This document shows, piece after piece, positions 48,414 to 48,462 of a stretch of DNA of 48,462 bases. The notes beneath the pieces are model-generated. The model did not search any database, was not told the origin of the DNA, and worked only from the letters and a program-made list of their open reading frames with translations. Location of the stretch: contig NZ_JMTZ01000023.1 of assembly GCF_000731095.1 (NCBI RefSeq), positions 1 to 48,462 of the forward strand, read 5' to 3'. The stretch's first letter is position 1; every line of letters begins with the position of its first letter. The stretch is from Lysobacter antibioticus (GTDB lineage: Bacteria; Pseudomonadota; Gammaproteobacteria; Xanthomonadales; Xanthomonadaceae). A program made the translations under genes and the position numbers.

Positions 48414-48451
48414 GGTTACTTTCTTTTGCTAAGCCCAAAAGAAAAGTAACC
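48414..48451. repeat. A/T-rich inverted repeat at the right edge
   Basis: GGTTACTTTCTTTTG (48414-48428) and its inverse CAAAAGAAAAGTAACC (48436-48451, one extra A) around a 7-nt centre. A recurrent proteobacterial interspersed element, continuing toward AAAGAAAAGGG at the window end. Confidence 0.75.
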
Positions 48452-48462
48452 AAAGAAAAGGG

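Overview
The window is GC-rich chromosomal DNA from a gammaproteobacterium of the Xanthomonadaceae, most likely Lysobacter or a close relative. This is inferred from the codon bias, the Xanthomonas-type LexA box (TTAGTAGTAATACTACTAA) in front of lexA, the lexA-recA-recX-alaS-csrA order, a large TonB-dependent receptor, and interspersed palindromes with the core GTAGGAGCGGCGCAAGCCGCGAC. I see no prophage, insertion sequence, rRNA operon or CRISPR array.

Layout. 1-4270 (minus): 5' part of a giant secreted protein with a kelch-like propeller, an Ig-like domain and five tandem ~215-residue modules; it runs off the left edge. 4795-7840: small unknown gene, radA, a PAP2-like membrane protein translationally coupled to radA, and a membrane-anchored glutaredoxin-like protein. 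8331-10639: a small cysteine-rich exported peptide and an orphan HypX-type protein (formyltransferase plus crotonase). 10787-15832 (minus): a MarR-controlled tripartite efflux operon (marR, outer-membrane lipoprotein, emrA, emrB). 16037-17524 (minus): CPBP protease and a YpjD/CcsA-like membrane protein. 17676-21660 (plus): ffh, rpsP, rimM, trmD, rplS. 21955-27678: unknown small protein, MATE exporter, Hsp15/HslR, DUF937-like protein and katG.

28273-34484 (minus): a membrane-anchored double-AAA+ Clp/Hsp100-like protein whose last ~250 residues look like release factor RF2 with the catalytic GGQ domain removed, preceded by mutS. 34626-39478: unknown exported propeller-like protein, M15-type peptidase without a signal peptide, TonB-dependent receptor. 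39535-42474: tandem REP/BIME repeats, cinA/pncC, a MarR-GNAT fusion regulator, lexA and a tiny coupled ORF. 42512-48177: recA, a recX with an unusual ~200-residue low-complexity N-terminus, alaS, csrA with an apparent CsrA-binding hairpin in its leader, tRNA-Ser(GCT) and tRNA-Arg(ACG).

The most unusual object is the AAA+/RF2-like fusion at 28273-31623. Its first AAA domain has lost the Walker B acidic pair, its second has lost the aromatic pore loop, and its release-factor part has neither the SPF codon-reading tripeptide nor the GGQ domain. It looks like a factor that docks on ribosomes or mimics a release factor rather than a classical unfoldase. Second in interest are the orphan HypX (possible CO production without an adjacent hydrogenase), the giant modular surface protein, the probable CsrA autoregulatory hairpin, and several genes (marR, lexA, hslR, cinA) whose -10 element lies so close to the ATG that leaderless transcripts are likely. 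Assignments come from reading motifs and recalling family sequences; no database search was run.
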